From NCBI RefSeq assembly GCF_001083805.1, contig NZ_JXSK01000011.1:1-64000 (forward strand): 64,000 nt of DNA. The letters are read 5' to 3'. Under the pieces are notes generated by a model. The model was not told where the DNA came from and did not search any database. It saw nothing but the letters and a program-made list of their open reading frames with translations. The DNA is from Photorhabdus luminescens subsp. luminescens. GTDB lineage: Bacteria; Pseudomonadota; Gammaproteobacteria; Enterobacterales; Enterobacteriaceae. This document shows positions 51,324 to 61,212 of the stretch, in pieces (position 1 is the stretch's first letter; every line of letters starts with the position of its first letter). Made by a program: the position numbers and the translations under genes.

Positions 51324-51352
51324 ATATCAGGGCGCATTGTGCGCCCTGATAT
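51324..51352 (+). terminator. Terminator of ansB
   Basis: A perfect 12-bp stem (atatcagggcgc / gcgccctgatat) with a 5-base loop lies 12 bp after the stop and is followed by tttcctcctctt. It is a strong hairpin with a mixed pyrimidine tail. Confidence 0.82.
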
Positions 51353-51589
51353 TTCCTCCTCTTCGTTCCGAAAATACCTTTCGTATAATATGAGAAAAGT
51401 TTTCTCATTTGCTTAATATTTAAATCCTTTTTAGCCAGGATATATACTTTACTTTACAAAATTTATTTAGAATCATTGTTGCTTATAAAGAACCCACTAT
51501 TCAAAGTTCTGATTAGAGTTATTTATTTAAATTCTGAACCCAAATGATAAGTGCAGAACAATATTAACCCAGTGGCGATTTCGATCTGG

Positions 51590-51716
51590 TATACCCGTTA
51601 TCTTTCAAGTTGCCTCTTTGTTGGCTGCACTCGCTCACTCCGGTCACATAGTTTGCTATGCTCCCGGGGATTCACTCCCTTGCTGTCGCGATGCATCTTG
51701 AAATCCATAGGGTATA
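51590..51716 (-). repeat. ERIC element (127 bp), copy 3
   Basis: This copy is inverted relative to the other two and exactly 127 bp long (starts tatacccgttatctttcaag). It lies between ansB and the TacA-type antitoxin gene. The surrounding 51353-51924 has no other gene. Confidence 0.93.
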
Positions 51717-51924
51717 TAAGTTTAGTAATCATGTGCTCTTAGTAGCCAATGTAGTTAAGGCCCTTTAATATTTGGAGTGTGGGGGTGTCAAATGCAGTCC
51801 GGTTTGAATCAAGCGAGGGAACGCGCTGATTAAAACTAGCAATTGAAGGTAGCATTCTGTTCAAGAAGTAGCTAAGGTAATATTTGTACGGAAATTTGCC
51901 GGGTAATTTTAATTGAGGTCTATT

Positions 51925-52200
51925 ATGGCTACTTCCACCGCGCGTTTTGAGGCGCGTATGAGTCTTGATCTACATGCCCTGATTAAACGGGCCGCTGAAA
52001 TTCAAGGACGTACTATGACTGATTTTGTTGTGTCTGCTGCACAGGATGCCGCGCAGCGCGCAATTGAGCAGTCAGAGGTACTCCGTTTGTCTCTGATCGA
52101 TCAGCAATGTTTTGCGCAGGCATTGCTGAATCCACTGGAACCTACTCCGGCACTTGAACGTGCATTCGCACGGCGCCGCTCTTTGCTACGATCAGAATGA
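51925..52200 (+). CDS. DUF1778 antitoxin (TacA-like)
   Basis: This 91-residue protein has the ribbon-helix-helix N-terminus of DUF1778 antitoxins (TARFEARMSLDLHALIKRAA EIQ split by a helix) and the typical TMTDFVVSAAQDAAQRAI helix, with a disordered C-terminus that would bind the toxin (LNPLEPTPALERAFARRRSL). The ATG at 51925 follows a gagg box; the frame extends 4 codons upstream. The partner is usually a GNAT acetyltransferase that acetylates aminoacyl-tRNA. Here the partner is truncated. Confidence 0.88.
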   Translation: MATSTARFEARMSLDLHALIKRAAEIQGRTMTDFVVSAAQDAAQRAIEQSEVLRLSLIDQQCFAQALLNPLEPTPALERAFARRRSLLRSE

Positions 52201-52334
52201 GTTCCACGATGTTTGATGTTATGCAACTCAACGAAGAACACGATCGGGGTTTGTTCTACAGTGGTTCAGAATCTCTTTCACCATTCACATTATTCCTTCC
52301 TCTCATAGCTGTAGATAAAAAAGGGAAAAAATAA
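52197..52334 (+). pseudogene. Truncated GNAT toxin (TacT-like)
   Basis: This 45-codon frame overlaps the antitoxin stop in an ATGA junction. Its first residues (VMQLNEEHDRGLFYSGSESL) match the start of TacT-type GNAT toxins, in which a Leu-Asn-Glu-x-His-Asp block is followed by a Cys or Ser-Gly pocket residue. After about 28 residues it runs into unrelated sequence (SPFTLFLPLIAVDKKGKK) and stops. The acetyl-CoA-binding part is absent. The deletion leaves an antitoxin without a working toxin. Confidence 0.75.
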
Positions 52335-52505
52335 GCAGTTCACCTGTAATAGCGCAGAATGAACAAGTTTATTGGTTATTTTTGCTATAGTTTTGTTCAA
52401 CGTTTGAATAACCATTGCAGCAATGAAATGGGAATGGTACAACCGATATATCAGATTATTTATTGTTATCAATCATTGTTATTTCGTCAGAATAAGGTGA
52501 GGTAA

Positions 52506-53594
52506 ATGAATCAGGTATATAATTTCAGTTCTGGTCCCGCTATGTTACCGGTTGAAGTATTGCGTAGAGCTGAACAGGAGCTCTGCAACTGGAATGGTAT
52601 TGGGACTTCAATTATGGAGATCAGTCACCGAGGTAAGGAATTTATCGCGGTAGCAAAGGAAGCTGAAAATGATCTGCGAGATCTCTTGTCAGTGCCTGAA
52701 AACTATAAAGTGTTGTTCTGTCATGGCGGCGCCCGCGGTCAATTTGCCGCTATCCCGATGAACCTACTGGGTGACAATGTTAAAGCCGATTATATTGATG
52801 GCGGTTATTGGGCTGCATGTGCAGTTAAAGAAGCAAAAAAATACTGCACGCCGAATGTGATTAATATCAAAACCGAAATTAATGGTTTGAAAAGCGTTAA
52901 GCCAATGCGTGAATGGTCATTGAGCGATGATGCGGCTTATGTTCATTATTGCCCGAATGAAACTATTGATGGTATCGCCATTTATGAACAGCCAGATTTT
53001 GATGATAATAAAGTTATTATTGCCGACTACTCTTCTTCTATTCTTTCCGGGCCATTAGATGTGAACCGTTACGGTATGATTTATGCGGGAGCGCAGAAAA
53101 ATATTGGTCCTGCGGGTATTACATTGGTTATTGTGCGTGAAGATTTATTAGGCAAAGCTCGCAAAGAAACCCCGTCTATTTTGGACTATGCTGTTCTGGC
53201 AGAGAATGACTCCATGTTCAACACTCCGCCAACGTTTGCCTGGTATCTCTCTGGTTTGGTCTTCAAATGGTTGAAAGAGCAAGGCGGGGTACAAGAGATG
53301 GCAAAACGTAACCGGGCTAAGGCTGAATTGCTTTATCGTGCCATTGATAGCAGTGATTTTTATCGCAACCAGGTTGCTCCTGAAAATCGTTCCTTGATGA
53401 ATGTACCGTTCCAGACGACAGATGCCTCACTGGACAGTAAATTTCTGGCAGAGGCTGATGCACAAGGGTTGCAGGCATTGAAAGGACACCGGATTTCCGG
53501 TGGTATGCGTGCTTCCATTTATAATGCGATGCCGTTAGAAGGGGTTCAGGCTTTAGTTGATTTTATGGCTGATTTTGAGCGTCGTAACGGCTAA
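52506..53594 (+). CDS. serC: Phosphoserine aminotransferase
   Basis: This 362-residue PLP enzyme starts [20 protein letters not shown] and has the PLP-lysine region [18 protein letters not shown] (around residue 198). It makes 3-phosphoserine and 4-phosphohydroxythreonine, feeding serine and pyridoxal phosphate synthesis. It is followed by aroA as in E. coli, where serC-aroA is an operon linking serine and chorismate synthesis. The length equals that of E. coli. A gaggt ribosome binding site precedes the ATG. Confidence 0.96.
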   Translation: MNQVYNFSSGPAMLPVEVLRRAEQELCNWNGIGTSIMEISHRGKEFIAVAKEAENDLRDLLSVPENYKVLFCHGGARGQFAAIPMNLLGDNVKADYIDGGYWAACAVKEAKKYCTPNVINIKTEINGLKSVKPMREWSLSDDAAYVHYCPNETIDGIAIYEQPDFDDNKVIIADYSSSILSGPLDVNRYGMIYAGAQKNIGPAGITLVIVREDLLGKARKETPSILDYAVLAENDSMFNTPPTFAWYLSGLVFKWLKEQGGVQEMAKRNRAKAELLYRAIDSSDFYRNQVAPENRSLMNVPFQTTDASLDSKFLAEADAQGLQALKGHRISGGMRASIYNAMPLEGVQALVDFMADFERRNG

Positions 53595-53719
53595 TTTGCC
53601 AATTGTGTATACCGGGAACAATGGTTCCCGGCCTATTTAAGGTAAAAAATATTTCCTCAAACGTAAAAATGACTCAATAATTAAAATAATCTAACCGAGA
53701 ATCGGAGAGCCTGTTATTT

Positions 53720-55006
53720 ATGCAATCCTTGATGCTACAACCTATTTCCTCCATTAGTGGAACTATTAACCTGCCAGGGTCAAAAAGTGTTTCTAACCGT
53801 GCGCTATTACTAGCGGCTTTTGCCAAAGGTACTACCTGCTTAACTAACTTGTTGGACAGTGATGATATTCGCCATATGCTCAATGCCTTGGCTGCGTTGG
53901 GTGTCAATTATCGTTTATCTGATGATCGTACCCGTTGTGAAGTTGACGGTATTGGTGGGTTGATTACCCATAAAGGCCCGATAGAACTGTTTCTGGGTAA
54001 TGCCGGCACAGCAATGCGTCCCCTAACCGCCGCGTTATGCTTGGGTGAAAATAACGTTGTTGTTACCGGCGAACCTCGGATGAAAGAGCGTCCGATTGGT
54101 CATCTGGTGGATGCTTTGCGTCAAGGGGGGGCAGAAATTGATTATCTGGAGCAAGAAAATTATCCGCCGCTACACATCAAAGGGGGTTTTGTTGGCGGTA
54201 AAGTGACGGTAGATGGCCGTGTTTCCAGCCAATTTCTGACCGCATTGCTGATGGCTGCGCCATTGGCGGAAAATGCTTCTGAGATTCATATTCAGGGGGA
54301 GTTGGTTTCCAAACCTTATATTGATATCACTCTGGCATTGATGAAAAGTTTTGGTATTACGGTAAATCACGATCAATATCAGATTTTTCATATTAAAGGC
54401 CGACAGCAATACATTTCTCCGGGGCACTATTTGGTTGAAGGCGATGCTTCTTCTGCTTCCTATTTTCTGGCGGCCGCAGCAATTAAAGGCGGCACTGTGC
54501 GGGTGACCGGAATTGGTAAACATAGCCTGCAAGGGGATACCAAATTTGCCAATGTATTGGAGAAAATGGGGGCGAAAATTCGTTGGGGTGATGATTTTGT
54601 TGAATGTGAACGCGGCACCCTCACTGGCATTGATATGGATATGAATGAGATCCCTGATGCGGCTATGACCATTGCCACCACTGCGTTGTTTGCCGCAGGG
54701 GAGACCGTCATTCGCAATATATACAACTGGCGGGTAAAAGAGACGGATCGGCTCCATGCGATGGCGACGGAATTGCGTAAAGTCGGCGCAGAGGTGGAAG
54801 AGGGGATTGATTACATTCGCATCACTCCGCCACCAAGATTGTTACCTGCTGAAATTGGTACCTATAATGATCACCGAATGGCGATGTGTTTTTCGTTGGT
54901 GGCGCTGTCCGATACACCGGTTACCATTCTCGATCCAGGTTGTACAGCGAAAACCTTTCCCGATTATTTCAATCAATTGGAGAGATTAAGCCAGCGAAAG
55001 TCATAA
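53720..55006 (+). CDS. aroA: 3-phosphoshikimate 1-carboxyvinyltransferase (EPSP synthase)
   Basis: This 428-residue enzyme has the family motifs [20 protein letters not shown] (substrate-binding Lys/Ser), [18 protein letters not shown] (the PEP site, with Gly-Thr-Ala sequence of class I, glyphosate-sensitive enzymes) and [19 protein letters not shown]. It joins PEP to shikimate-3-phosphate in aromatic amino-acid synthesis. It lies 126 bp downstream of serC in the same direction. Confidence 0.97.
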   Translation: MQSLMLQPISSISGTINLPGSKSVSNRALLLAAFAKGTTCLTNLLDSDDIRHMLNALAALGVNYRLSDDRTRCEVDGIGGLITHKGPIELFLGNAGTAMRPLTAALCLGENNVVVTGEPRMKERPIGHLVDALRQGGAEIDYLEQENYPPLHIKGGFVGGKVTVDGRVSSQFLTALLMAAPLAENASEIHIQGELVSKPYIDITLALMKSFGITVNHDQYQIFHIKGRQQYISPGHYLVEGDASSASYFLAAAAIKGGTVRVTGIGKHSLQGDTKFANVLEKMGAKIRWGDDFVECERGTLTGIDMDMNEIPDAAMTIATTALFAAGETVIRNIYNWRVKETDRLHAMATELRKVGAEVEEGIDYIRITPPPRLLPAEIGTYNDHRMAMCFSLVALSDTPVTILDPGCTAKTFPDYFNQLERLSQRKS

Positions 55007-55185
55007 TTATCGATTATTATGATTCAATAGAGCGTATTTCTTTGATCAAAATCTATCTACATGGCATGCGCTTATTTCGTTCACTCTGTGAGTGCATATA
55101 ATAAACGGCAGATATTGATTATTTTATTGAGTAAATATTCAGCATCTGGTGACGTATTAACTTGCCATGCTAAAGGAGAACAATA

Positions 55186-55869
55186 ATGGTGGCGATAGCC
55201 CCAGTAATAACTGTTGATGGGCCAAGCGGCGCAGGTAAAGGAACGTTATGCCAGGCGCTGGCAGAGGCTTTAGGCTGGCAACTGCTTGATTCAGGCGCTA
55301 TTTATCGAGTATTGGCGCTGGCCGCGATTCATCATCAGGTGGATATCCAGTCTGAAGATGCGTTAGTTCCTCTGGCTGCTAATCTTGATGTACGTTTTGT
55401 CCCTGGCAAAGGAAAGCTCAGTGTGATGCTTGAAGGCGAGGATGTCAGTAATGAGATCCGTACTGAAACGGTCGGTAATACTGCCTCGCAGGCGGCTGCT
55501 TTCCCGCGGGTTCGTGAAGCGTTGTTACGGCGTCAGCGTGCTTTTCGGGTTGCGCCGGGCTTGATTGCCGATGGCCGTGATATGGGAACCGTGGTGTTTT
55601 CTGATGCCCCGGTGAAAATATTCCTTGATGCCAGCGCAGAAGAACGTGCGCGCAGACGTATGCTACAGTTGCAGGAAAAAGGCTTTAGTGTTAACTTTGA
55701 ATGTCTTTTGTCCGAGATACAGGAGCGTGATTACCGCGATCGTAACCGGGCAGTTGCGCCATTAGCGCCGGCTCAAGATGCATTAATATTGGATTCAACC
55801 AGTATGTCTATTGAGGAAGTTATCGACAAGGCGCTAAATTATGCGAAAAAAATTCTTTCAATTACCTGA
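55186..55869 (+). CDS. cmk: Cytidylate kinase
   Basis: This 227-residue kinase has the P-loop [12 protein letters not shown] near residue 12 and the [33 protein letters not shown] core. It phosphorylates CMP and dCMP. The length and the neighbours (aroA before, rpsA after) agree with E. coli. In E. coli cmk and rpsA share promoters, and the same may hold here since only 178 bp separate them. Confidence 0.96.
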   Translation: MVAIAPVITVDGPSGAGKGTLCQALAEALGWQLLDSGAIYRVLALAAIHHQVDIQSEDALVPLAANLDVRFVPGKGKLSVMLEGEDVSNEIRTETVGNTASQAAAFPRVREALLRRQRAFRVAPGLIADGRDMGTVVFSDAPVKIFLDASAEERARRRMLQLQEKGFSVNFECLLSEIQERDYRDRNRAVAPLAPAQDALILDSTSMSIEEVIDKALNYAKKILSIT

Positions 55870-56047
55870 ACGATTTTAAGTTTTTAGCTTATAATTGGTG
55901 ACGATGTACTAAAAATTGAGTACGCGGGTAGAGAATTTTCCGCAAACTAAACAACCCTGTTACAGGAATCGTAGCGGGGCATGTAAAACAACCCCATTCG
56001 GCGGGAAGCTAAATGGACGTTAAATTAAAATCTTGAAGATTATTAAC

Positions 56048-57721
56048 ATGACAGAATCTTTTGCTCAACTCTTTGAAGAATCCCTGCAATCTATTGAAAC
56101 TCGTCCAGGTGCTATTGTTCGCGGCATCGTTGTTGCTATTGATAAAGACGTTGTATTAGTTGATGCAGGTCTGAAATCAGAATCCGCTATTCCTGTAGAA
56201 CAGTTTAAAAATGTTCAGGGTGAGCTGGAAATCCAGGTTGGTGATGAAATTGATGTTGCGCTAGACGCTGTTGAAGATGGTTTTGGTGAAACTGTTCTGT
56301 CTCGTGAGAAAGCGAAACGCCATGAAGCGTGGCTGATGCTGGAAAAAGCTTACGAAGATGCAGAAACTGTCACCGGCATCATCAACGGCAAAGTGAAAGG
56401 CGGTTTTACTGTTGAACTGAACGGTATCCGTGCATTCCTGCCTGGTTCTCTGGTTGATGTTCGTCCAGTTCGTGATACAACTCACCTGGAAGGTAAAGAG
56501 CTTGAGTTTAAAGTCATCAAACTGGATCAGAAACGCAACAATGTCGTAGTTTCTCGTCGTGCTGTTATCGAATCTGAAAACAGTGCAGAACGTGATCAAC
56601 TGCTGGAAAACCTGCAAGAAGGTATGGAAGTTAAAGGTATCGTTAAGAACCTGACTGACTACGGCGCATTTGTTGATTTGGGCGGCGTTGATGGCTTGCT
56701 GCACATTACTGATATGGCTTGGAAACGTGTTAAACACCCAAGTGAAATCGTTAATGTGGGCGATGAAATCGCAGTTAAAGTACTGAAATTCGACCGCGAG
56801 CGTACCCGTGTATCTCTGGGCCTGAAACAACTGGGCGAAGATCCTTGGGTGGCAATCGCTAAGCGTTATCCAGAAGGCACTAAACTGACTGGTCGCGTAA
56901 CTAACCTGACTGATTACGGCTGCTTCGTAGAAATCGAAGAAGGCGTTGAAGGTCTGGTACACGTTTCAGAAATGGACTGGACCAACAAAAACATCCACCC
57001 ATCCAAAGTGGTTAACGTTGGTGACGTTGTGGAAGTTATGGTTCTGGATATCGACGAAGAACGTCGTCGTATCTCCCTGGGTCTGAAACAGTGTAAAGCT
57101 AACCCTTGGCAGTTATTTGCTGAAACTCACAACAAAAATGACCGTGTTGAAGGTAAGATCAAGTCTATTACTGACTTCGGTATCTTCATTGGTCTGGATG
57201 GCGGCATTGATGGCCTGGTTCACCTGTCTGACATCTCCTGGAACGTTGCTGGAGAAGAAGCAGTTCGTGAATACAAAAAAGGCGATGAAATCGCGGCTGT
57301 TGTTCTGCAAGTTGATGCAGAACGTGAGCGTATCTCTCTAGGCATCAAACAACTGGCGGAAGATCCATTTAATAACTACCTGTCTGTGAACAAGAAAGGT
57401 GTTATTGTGACGGGTAAAGTGACCGCGGTTGATGCTAAAGGCGCGACAGTAGAACTGGCTGACGGCGTTGAAGGTTACCTGCGTGCATCAGAAGCTTCTC
57501 GTGACCGCGTTGAAGATGCAACTCTGGTTCTGAATGTGGGTGATGCAGTTGAAGCCAAATATACTGGTGTTGATCGCAAAAACCGCGTTATCAACCTGTC
57601 TGTTCGCGCTAAAGATGAAGCTGACGAAAAAGACGCTATCGCTTCTGTGAACAAACAAGAAGACGCAAACTTTGCAAACAATGCAATGGCTGAAGCTTTC
57701 AAAGCGGCGAAAGGCGAATAA
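56048..57721 (+). CDS. rpsA: 30S ribosomal protein S1
   Basis: This 557-residue protein begins [21 protein letters not shown] and carries six S1/OB repeats, each with the DYGAFVDLG- or [13 protein letters not shown] core (for example [41 protein letters not shown] and [21 protein letters not shown]). It binds mRNA leaders on the 30S subunit. Codon use is strongly biased to preferred codons, as in highly expressed genes, unlike its neighbours. I used the ATG at 56048; an upstream TTG (56033) would add five codons. In E. coli the long leader is used for autoregulation by S1. Confidence 0.97.
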   Translation: MTESFAQLFEESLQSIETRPGAIVRGIVVAIDKDVVLVDAGLKSESAIPVEQFKNVQGELEIQVGDEIDVALDAVEDGFGETVLSREKAKRHEAWLMLEKAYEDAETVTGIINGKVKGGFTVELNGIRAFLPGSLVDVRPVRDTTHLEGKELEFKVIKLDQKRNNVVVSRRAVIESENSAERDQLLENLQEGMEVKGIVKNLTDYGAFVDLGGVDGLLHITDMAWKRVKHPSEIVNVGDEIAVKVLKFDRERTRVSLGLKQLGEDPWVAIAKRYPEGTKLTGRVTNLTDYGCFVEIEEGVEGLVHVSEMDWTNKNIHPSKVVNVGDVVEVMVLDIDEERRRISLGLKQCKANPWQLFAETHNKNDRVEGKIKSITDFGIFIGLDGGIDGLVHLSDISWNVAGEEAVREYKKGDEIAAVVLQVDAERERISLGIKQLAEDPFNNYLSVNKKGVIVTGKVTAVDAKGATVELADGVEGYLRASEASRDRVEDATLVLNVGDAVEAKYTGVDRKNRVINLSVRAKDEADEKDAIASVNKQEDANFANNAMAEAFKAAKGE

Positions 57722-57786
57722 TTCAAGTGAATAACGGTGGATAACACGTAAGTGTTATCCAAGTGCGGTAGTTTAGGGAGGTACTC

Positions 57787-58071
57787 ATGACCAAGTCTGA
57801 ATTAATTGAAAGACTTGCTGGCCAGCAATCTCATATTTCGGCCAAAACCGTTGAAGATGCAGTGAAAGAAATACTCGACCATATGGCAATAACATTGGCA
57901 GATGGCGAACGTATAGAGGTGCGCGGATTCGGCAGTTTTTCTCTTCACTACCGTGCTCCGCGCGTAGGCCGTAACCCTAAAACCGGTGATAAAGTGGAGC
58001 TGGAAGGTAAATACGTTCCCCATTTTAAACCTGGCAAAGAGTTGCGTGATCGCGTGAATATCTACGATTAA
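57787..58071 (+). CDS. ihfB: Integration host factor beta subunit
   Basis: This 94-residue DNA-bending protein has the IHF/HU fold: [20 protein letters not shown], a dimer helix, [25 protein letters not shown] (the beta arm with the intercalating Pro) and the C-terminal [15 protein letters not shown]. It pairs with IhfA, encoded elsewhere. The gene directly follows rpsA, as in E. coli, behind a ggagg box 4 bases before the ATG, and ends in a strong terminator. Confidence 0.97.
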   Translation: MTKSELIERLAGQQSHISAKTVEDAVKEILDHMAITLADGERIEVRGFGSFSLHYRAPRVGRNPKTGDKVELEGKYVPHFKPGKELRDRVNIYD

Positions 58072-58135
58072 GTTTGAAGATAACAAGTTATTGCTTATTC
58101 TAAACAGTGTTTCGATGCTGTTTTAGATTCATCAC

Positions 58136-58166
58136 AAAGTGCTGGCTTTTTGGTCAGCACTTTTTT
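58136..58166 (+). terminator. Rho-independent terminator of ihfB
   Basis: A 9-bp stem (aaagtgctg / cagcacttt) with a 10-base loop is followed by TTT and lies 65 bp after the ihfB stop. Confidence 0.88.
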
Positions 58167-58475
58167 GATCTAATCAAGACTCATATAAAAAGAGCTGATT
58201 TTTATACTGAGAAAACCTATCCCATGAATCCTGCTAATTGGTTCTTGCTGTGATGAAAACGATCTCAAAAAGGCATCAACATAATTAAGCAACTGCCACA
58301 TAAATTGACAACTATGATTTCGCGTTACTGTCTCACGGAGCGATTTCTGGGTCATAATCATCAGAAAAAACACGGATTTTGGCACTGACATTGATGATGG
58401 AAAGCGGACTTTGGTGTTGCTTTCCTCTTGGTGCCACCATATTATAAAACCACATTTTGTTGTGGAGTTAATGGC
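58167..58475. other. Intergenic region before the MntA-like gene
   Basis: 309 bp with no supported gene. It marks the join where a small accessory insertion begins, between ihfB and the comEC gene that follows ihfB directly in E. coli. Confidence 0.5.
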
Positions 58476-58766
58476 ATGAAACCATCAGTAGCTTTGGCTG
58501 CCAATCGGGAGGCCATCCGTCGTGTAGTGGAGTCTCATCGTGCCCGTAATGCCCGTGTTTTTGGGTCTGTTATACACGGTGATGACACCGAGGACAGTGA
58601 CTTAGACATCCTGATCGACCCTACGCCGGAAACCACTCTCTTTGACATTGGCGCGATCCGGCATGAGTTGTTGCAACTGCTCGGTGTGCCAGTGGATGTG
58701 CTGACTCCGAAAGCACTACCAGAGAAATTCAGGGCGACCATTCTTGCCGAGGCTGTGCCTGTATGA
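58476..58766 (+). CDS. MntA-type nucleotidyltransferase antitoxin
   Basis: This 96-residue minimal nucleotidyltransferase has the GSx10DxD motif (GSVIHGDDTEDSDLDILID, around residue 31) and a third conserved Asp in LLGVPVDVLTP. Such proteins pair with HEPN toxins (HepT) and silence them by attaching AMP groups to a Tyr near the HEPN active site. I chose the ATG at 58476 behind a ggag box; a longer frame begins at 58428. Its TGA overlaps the ATG of the partner gene. It appears intact. Confidence 0.85.
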   Translation: MKPSVALAANREAIRRVVESHRARNARVFGSVIHGDDTEDSDLDILIDPTPETTLFDIGAIRHELLQLLGVPVDVLTPKALPEKFRATILAEAVPV

Positions 58767-59111
58767 GCCGTGATCAGCAGCGTCTTGTCGGTTATCTGGC
58801 CCACATCCTAGAAGCCATCAAGCGTATCGACAGCTACACGGAAGACGTTGGTGCAGGACGCCGTGATCCGCAACTTCGAGATCATCGGCGAGGCCAGTAA
58901 CAACATTGGGAAGCACTATCACAATTTCGCCGTTGCTAACCCTGAATTGCCATTGTCGTTCGCTTACCAAATGCGTAATGCTTTGGCTCATGGTTACTTC
59001 AAGGTGGATTTTGAGATTGTCTGGAAAACGATCCACAGCGATCTGCCAAGGCTTTATCAGCAAATTCTAGAAGTTATGCCTAAGGATCTCCACGAAATTT
59101 CGTTTGATTAA
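58763..59111 (+). pseudogene. HEPN-domain toxin (HepT-like), internally deleted
   Basis: The frame starts at the ATG overlapping the nucleotidyltransferase stop and reads MSRDQQRLVGYLAHILEAIK, then RIDSYTEDV, after which it leaves frame near 58847 and soon stops. The family core resumes in another frame from about 58848 as LVQDAVIRNFEIIGEASNNI and runs to the end. Family members have about ten more residues between these blocks, so the damage is a small deletion with a frameshift. The catalytic R-x4-H (RNALAHGY) is kept in the second piece. As read, no complete toxin is made. Confidence 0.8.
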
Positions 59112-59148
59112 AAACGTTATTCGAGCCTCAGGCATAGTATTTCCTGAC

Positions 59149-59784
59149 TTAAGGAAATTTCAGATTAAATAATGTTATTGAATATGAAAAGAAATAGATT
59201 CCAAGCATAATAAGAACGACACCGCTGGTGTAATTAATAAACTTAATAACACGATGACTGAGCATTTTCCTGGAGAAGAATATAACAGCATTAATAAAGG
59301 CAACCCAAACAATAACGCCAATAATTGTCCCTGCTGCACCAATAGCTAAACTATATTTACCTGATGCAATATTGTTGAGTTGTGCACTGACAGACAGCCA
59401 GAAAATAACATTGTATGGATTTAATAGTGTTAACAATACACCATCAAAAAATTGCCTATGATAAGGTTTGGAGATGATATTGATATTTTCCTCATTTTTC
59501 TTATTAATGAAGCTGGTAATACCAAACCAAATGACCATTAATGCCCCTAAAAACCCCAAAATAGGCATGAAAATAGTATTGGAAAACAGTTGCAATATGC
59601 CAAAACCTAAAAGTAACAAATAAATTATATCGGCAAAACAAGCGCCTAAACCAAAAACTACTGCGTGAAGACAACTGATATTCAAGTGTCTGCGCATAAT
59701 TTCTATATTTATCGGGCCAACGGGAGCCGCAGCTCCCAATCCTAAAAGAAAAAATGTTCCTAATGTACTGATTACATCAACCAT
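59149..59784 (-). CDS. LysE-family amino-acid exporter
   Basis: This 211-residue inner-membrane protein has six hydrophobic segments and the family start FFLLGLGAAAPVGPINIEIM (the Gly-x-x-x-x-x-Pro-Gly/Val-Pro pattern of LysE/RhtB carriers) and LLTLLNPYNVIFWLSVS in the middle. It should export an amino acid or a derivative. The ATG lies 4 bases after the stop of the upstream oxygenase gene, so the two are co-translated. The pairing suggests that the cargo is the product of that oxygenase. Confidence 0.9.
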   Translation of the reverse strand: MVDVISTLGTFFLLGLGAAAPVGPINIEIMRRHLNISCLHAVVFGLGACFADIIYLLLLGFGILQLFSNTIFMPILGFLGALMVIWFGITSFINKKNEENINIISKPYHRQFFDGVLLTLLNPYNVIFWLSVSAQLNNIASGKYSLAIGAAGTIIGVIVWVAFINAVIFFSRKMLSHRVIKFINYTSGVVLIMLGIYFFSYSITLFNLKFP

Positions 59785-59788
59785 ATAA

Positions 59789-60601
59789 TTAATTCCATAA
59801 CATGAGATGTTTATTTAGTGATAATCCAATGAAGCTTTGTAATGATATTCTGCCCCCCTCGGGAAAACTACGAATAGCATGGGGTTTTCTGGTGTTTATT
59901 ATGATCAAATCTCCTTGTTCTGGTTTAATAAGAATAGAAGGTGGAAGTGTGCCTCGCCAATCATTTTCTGCATTATCTTCGATTAACTCGGTGATAGGGA
60001 TTTCAGGAACATCCCACAGTTCTAGCTCTCCTCCAATTGCAGGCATTTTTATATAGATATTCACTGAGAATTGCCCCAACAAATTGACCGATTGCTGTTG
60101 AAGGCCATCAAAATGGGGTTGCTTTTCGACCATGAAAGAGCGTTCAGGCCTGTTCATCACCCTGGCAATACCGGCATGCATCTTTTTACCTTCAAAGTTG
60201 GCGATACTGGCCCCGGCGGACCATATTTCATCCATCTCTAAGCGAAATTTATCGAAAGGCGCTAACATGGGAGCGCAGAAATTTCTGACATTTCTGATGG
60301 CAGGTAACGCATTTTCAAAATATTTTTTATAGCTATCGCTATCTTTGGATTTACCAAAAGTTGTGTTGTAAGATGGACCAATTCTATCAACACCATAATC
60401 AACTAAAACAACTTCATCGCCTTTTTTCAAATCATGAGGGTGACATTCTAGATTTTCGTGGGAGAGGAAAAAATCAGAAAGCTTGTTTGCAAGAGGGATA
60501 TCAACATATTTCTTTATATGGATTGCTAACACTTCATCATTAAATAATTTAGTAAGATGATGTTCTTGCAGAGAGTCAGATACAATTATTTTGTTTTTCA
60601 T
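59789..60601 (-). CDS. 2-oxoglutarate/Fe(II)-dependent oxygenase
   Basis: This 270-residue protein lacks a signal peptide. The iron-binding triad is visible: His-Phe-Asp in KQPHFDGLQQQ (about residue 164) and a distal His in INTRKPHAIRSFPEGGRISL, where the Arg after Gly-Gly should hold 2-oxoglutarate. The Asp at the second position favours hydroxylation over halogenation. I start at the ATG at 60601, 6 bases after an aaggtgg box; a GTG three codons upstream is in frame. It precedes and is coupled to a LysE-type exporter. Possible substrates are free amino acids; none can be named. Confidence 0.85.
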   Translation of the reverse strand: MKNKIIVSDSLQEHHLTKLFNDEVLAIHIKKYVDIPLANKLSDFFLSHENLECHPHDLKKGDEVVLVDYGVDRIGPSYNTTFGKSKDSDSYKKYFENALPAIRNVRNFCAPMLAPFDKFRLEMDEIWSAGASIANFEGKKMHAGIARVMNRPERSFMVEKQPHFDGLQQQSVNLLGQFSVNIYIKMPAIGGELELWDVPEIPITELIEDNAENDWRGTLPPSILIKPEQGDLIIINTRKPHAIRSFPEGGRISLQSFIGLSLNKHLMLWN

Positions 60602-61212
60602 AAAAACCACCTTATTGTATTTAACATGATTTTTTAATTATTTTCCATATAAAAACAGAATGGAAATATTAATTTAATATTATTTAAATTTAATCAATGC
60701 GATCTTAATCACAAAACACAAAGTAGACAATCATTTAAGTCGTTTAACTAATTCAGGTCTCAATAAATTAGGTAATGTCTTGAAATAATGATTTTTATTG
60801 TTTTATACCCGTTACCATAGGATATATATATGATTAAATTGATTTTTTATTAATCTATAGGCTTGGTTGATAATTTCAAAAATGAATTTAGTATTTAATT
60901 ATAATAATAAGTGGATAATGTAACTTCTAGTGAGTTTTTATATCTGTAATAAAGATACAGACGAAACCTTACGAAATATTTTATTTGATATCAATATCGC
61001 AATGTTGCATTTACGACCAATATAACATTGGGTGGGTAATGATCAGGTAGCAATTTCTATCTTTGCGAAGCTGTTCGCATATATTTTTGAAATGATTGTT
61101 AGCCTGGAATTAATCTGCGAGTGTGTTTGATAATTTTTCTTGTGCTTCTGGTTGGGTTGTAAAAAATAAGGAATACTTTGCTGGAAAGATAAAAGGGTAA
61201 GGATGAATAAGG
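60602..61212. other. AT-rich divergent intergenic region
   Basis: 611 bp with no gene. It should hold the promoters of the oxygenase-exporter pair (minus) and comEC (plus). A 23-bp fusion of the two ends of an ERIC element lies at 60804-60826. Confidence 0.5.
60804..60826 (+). repeat. Collapsed ERIC element remnant
   Basis: The sequence reads tatacccgtta directly followed by ccataggatata. These are the outer ends of an ERIC (see 51590-51716), with one base changed, joined after loss of about 104 bp of the middle. It may be the footprint of a precise or near-precise internal deletion across the palindrome. Confidence 0.65.
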
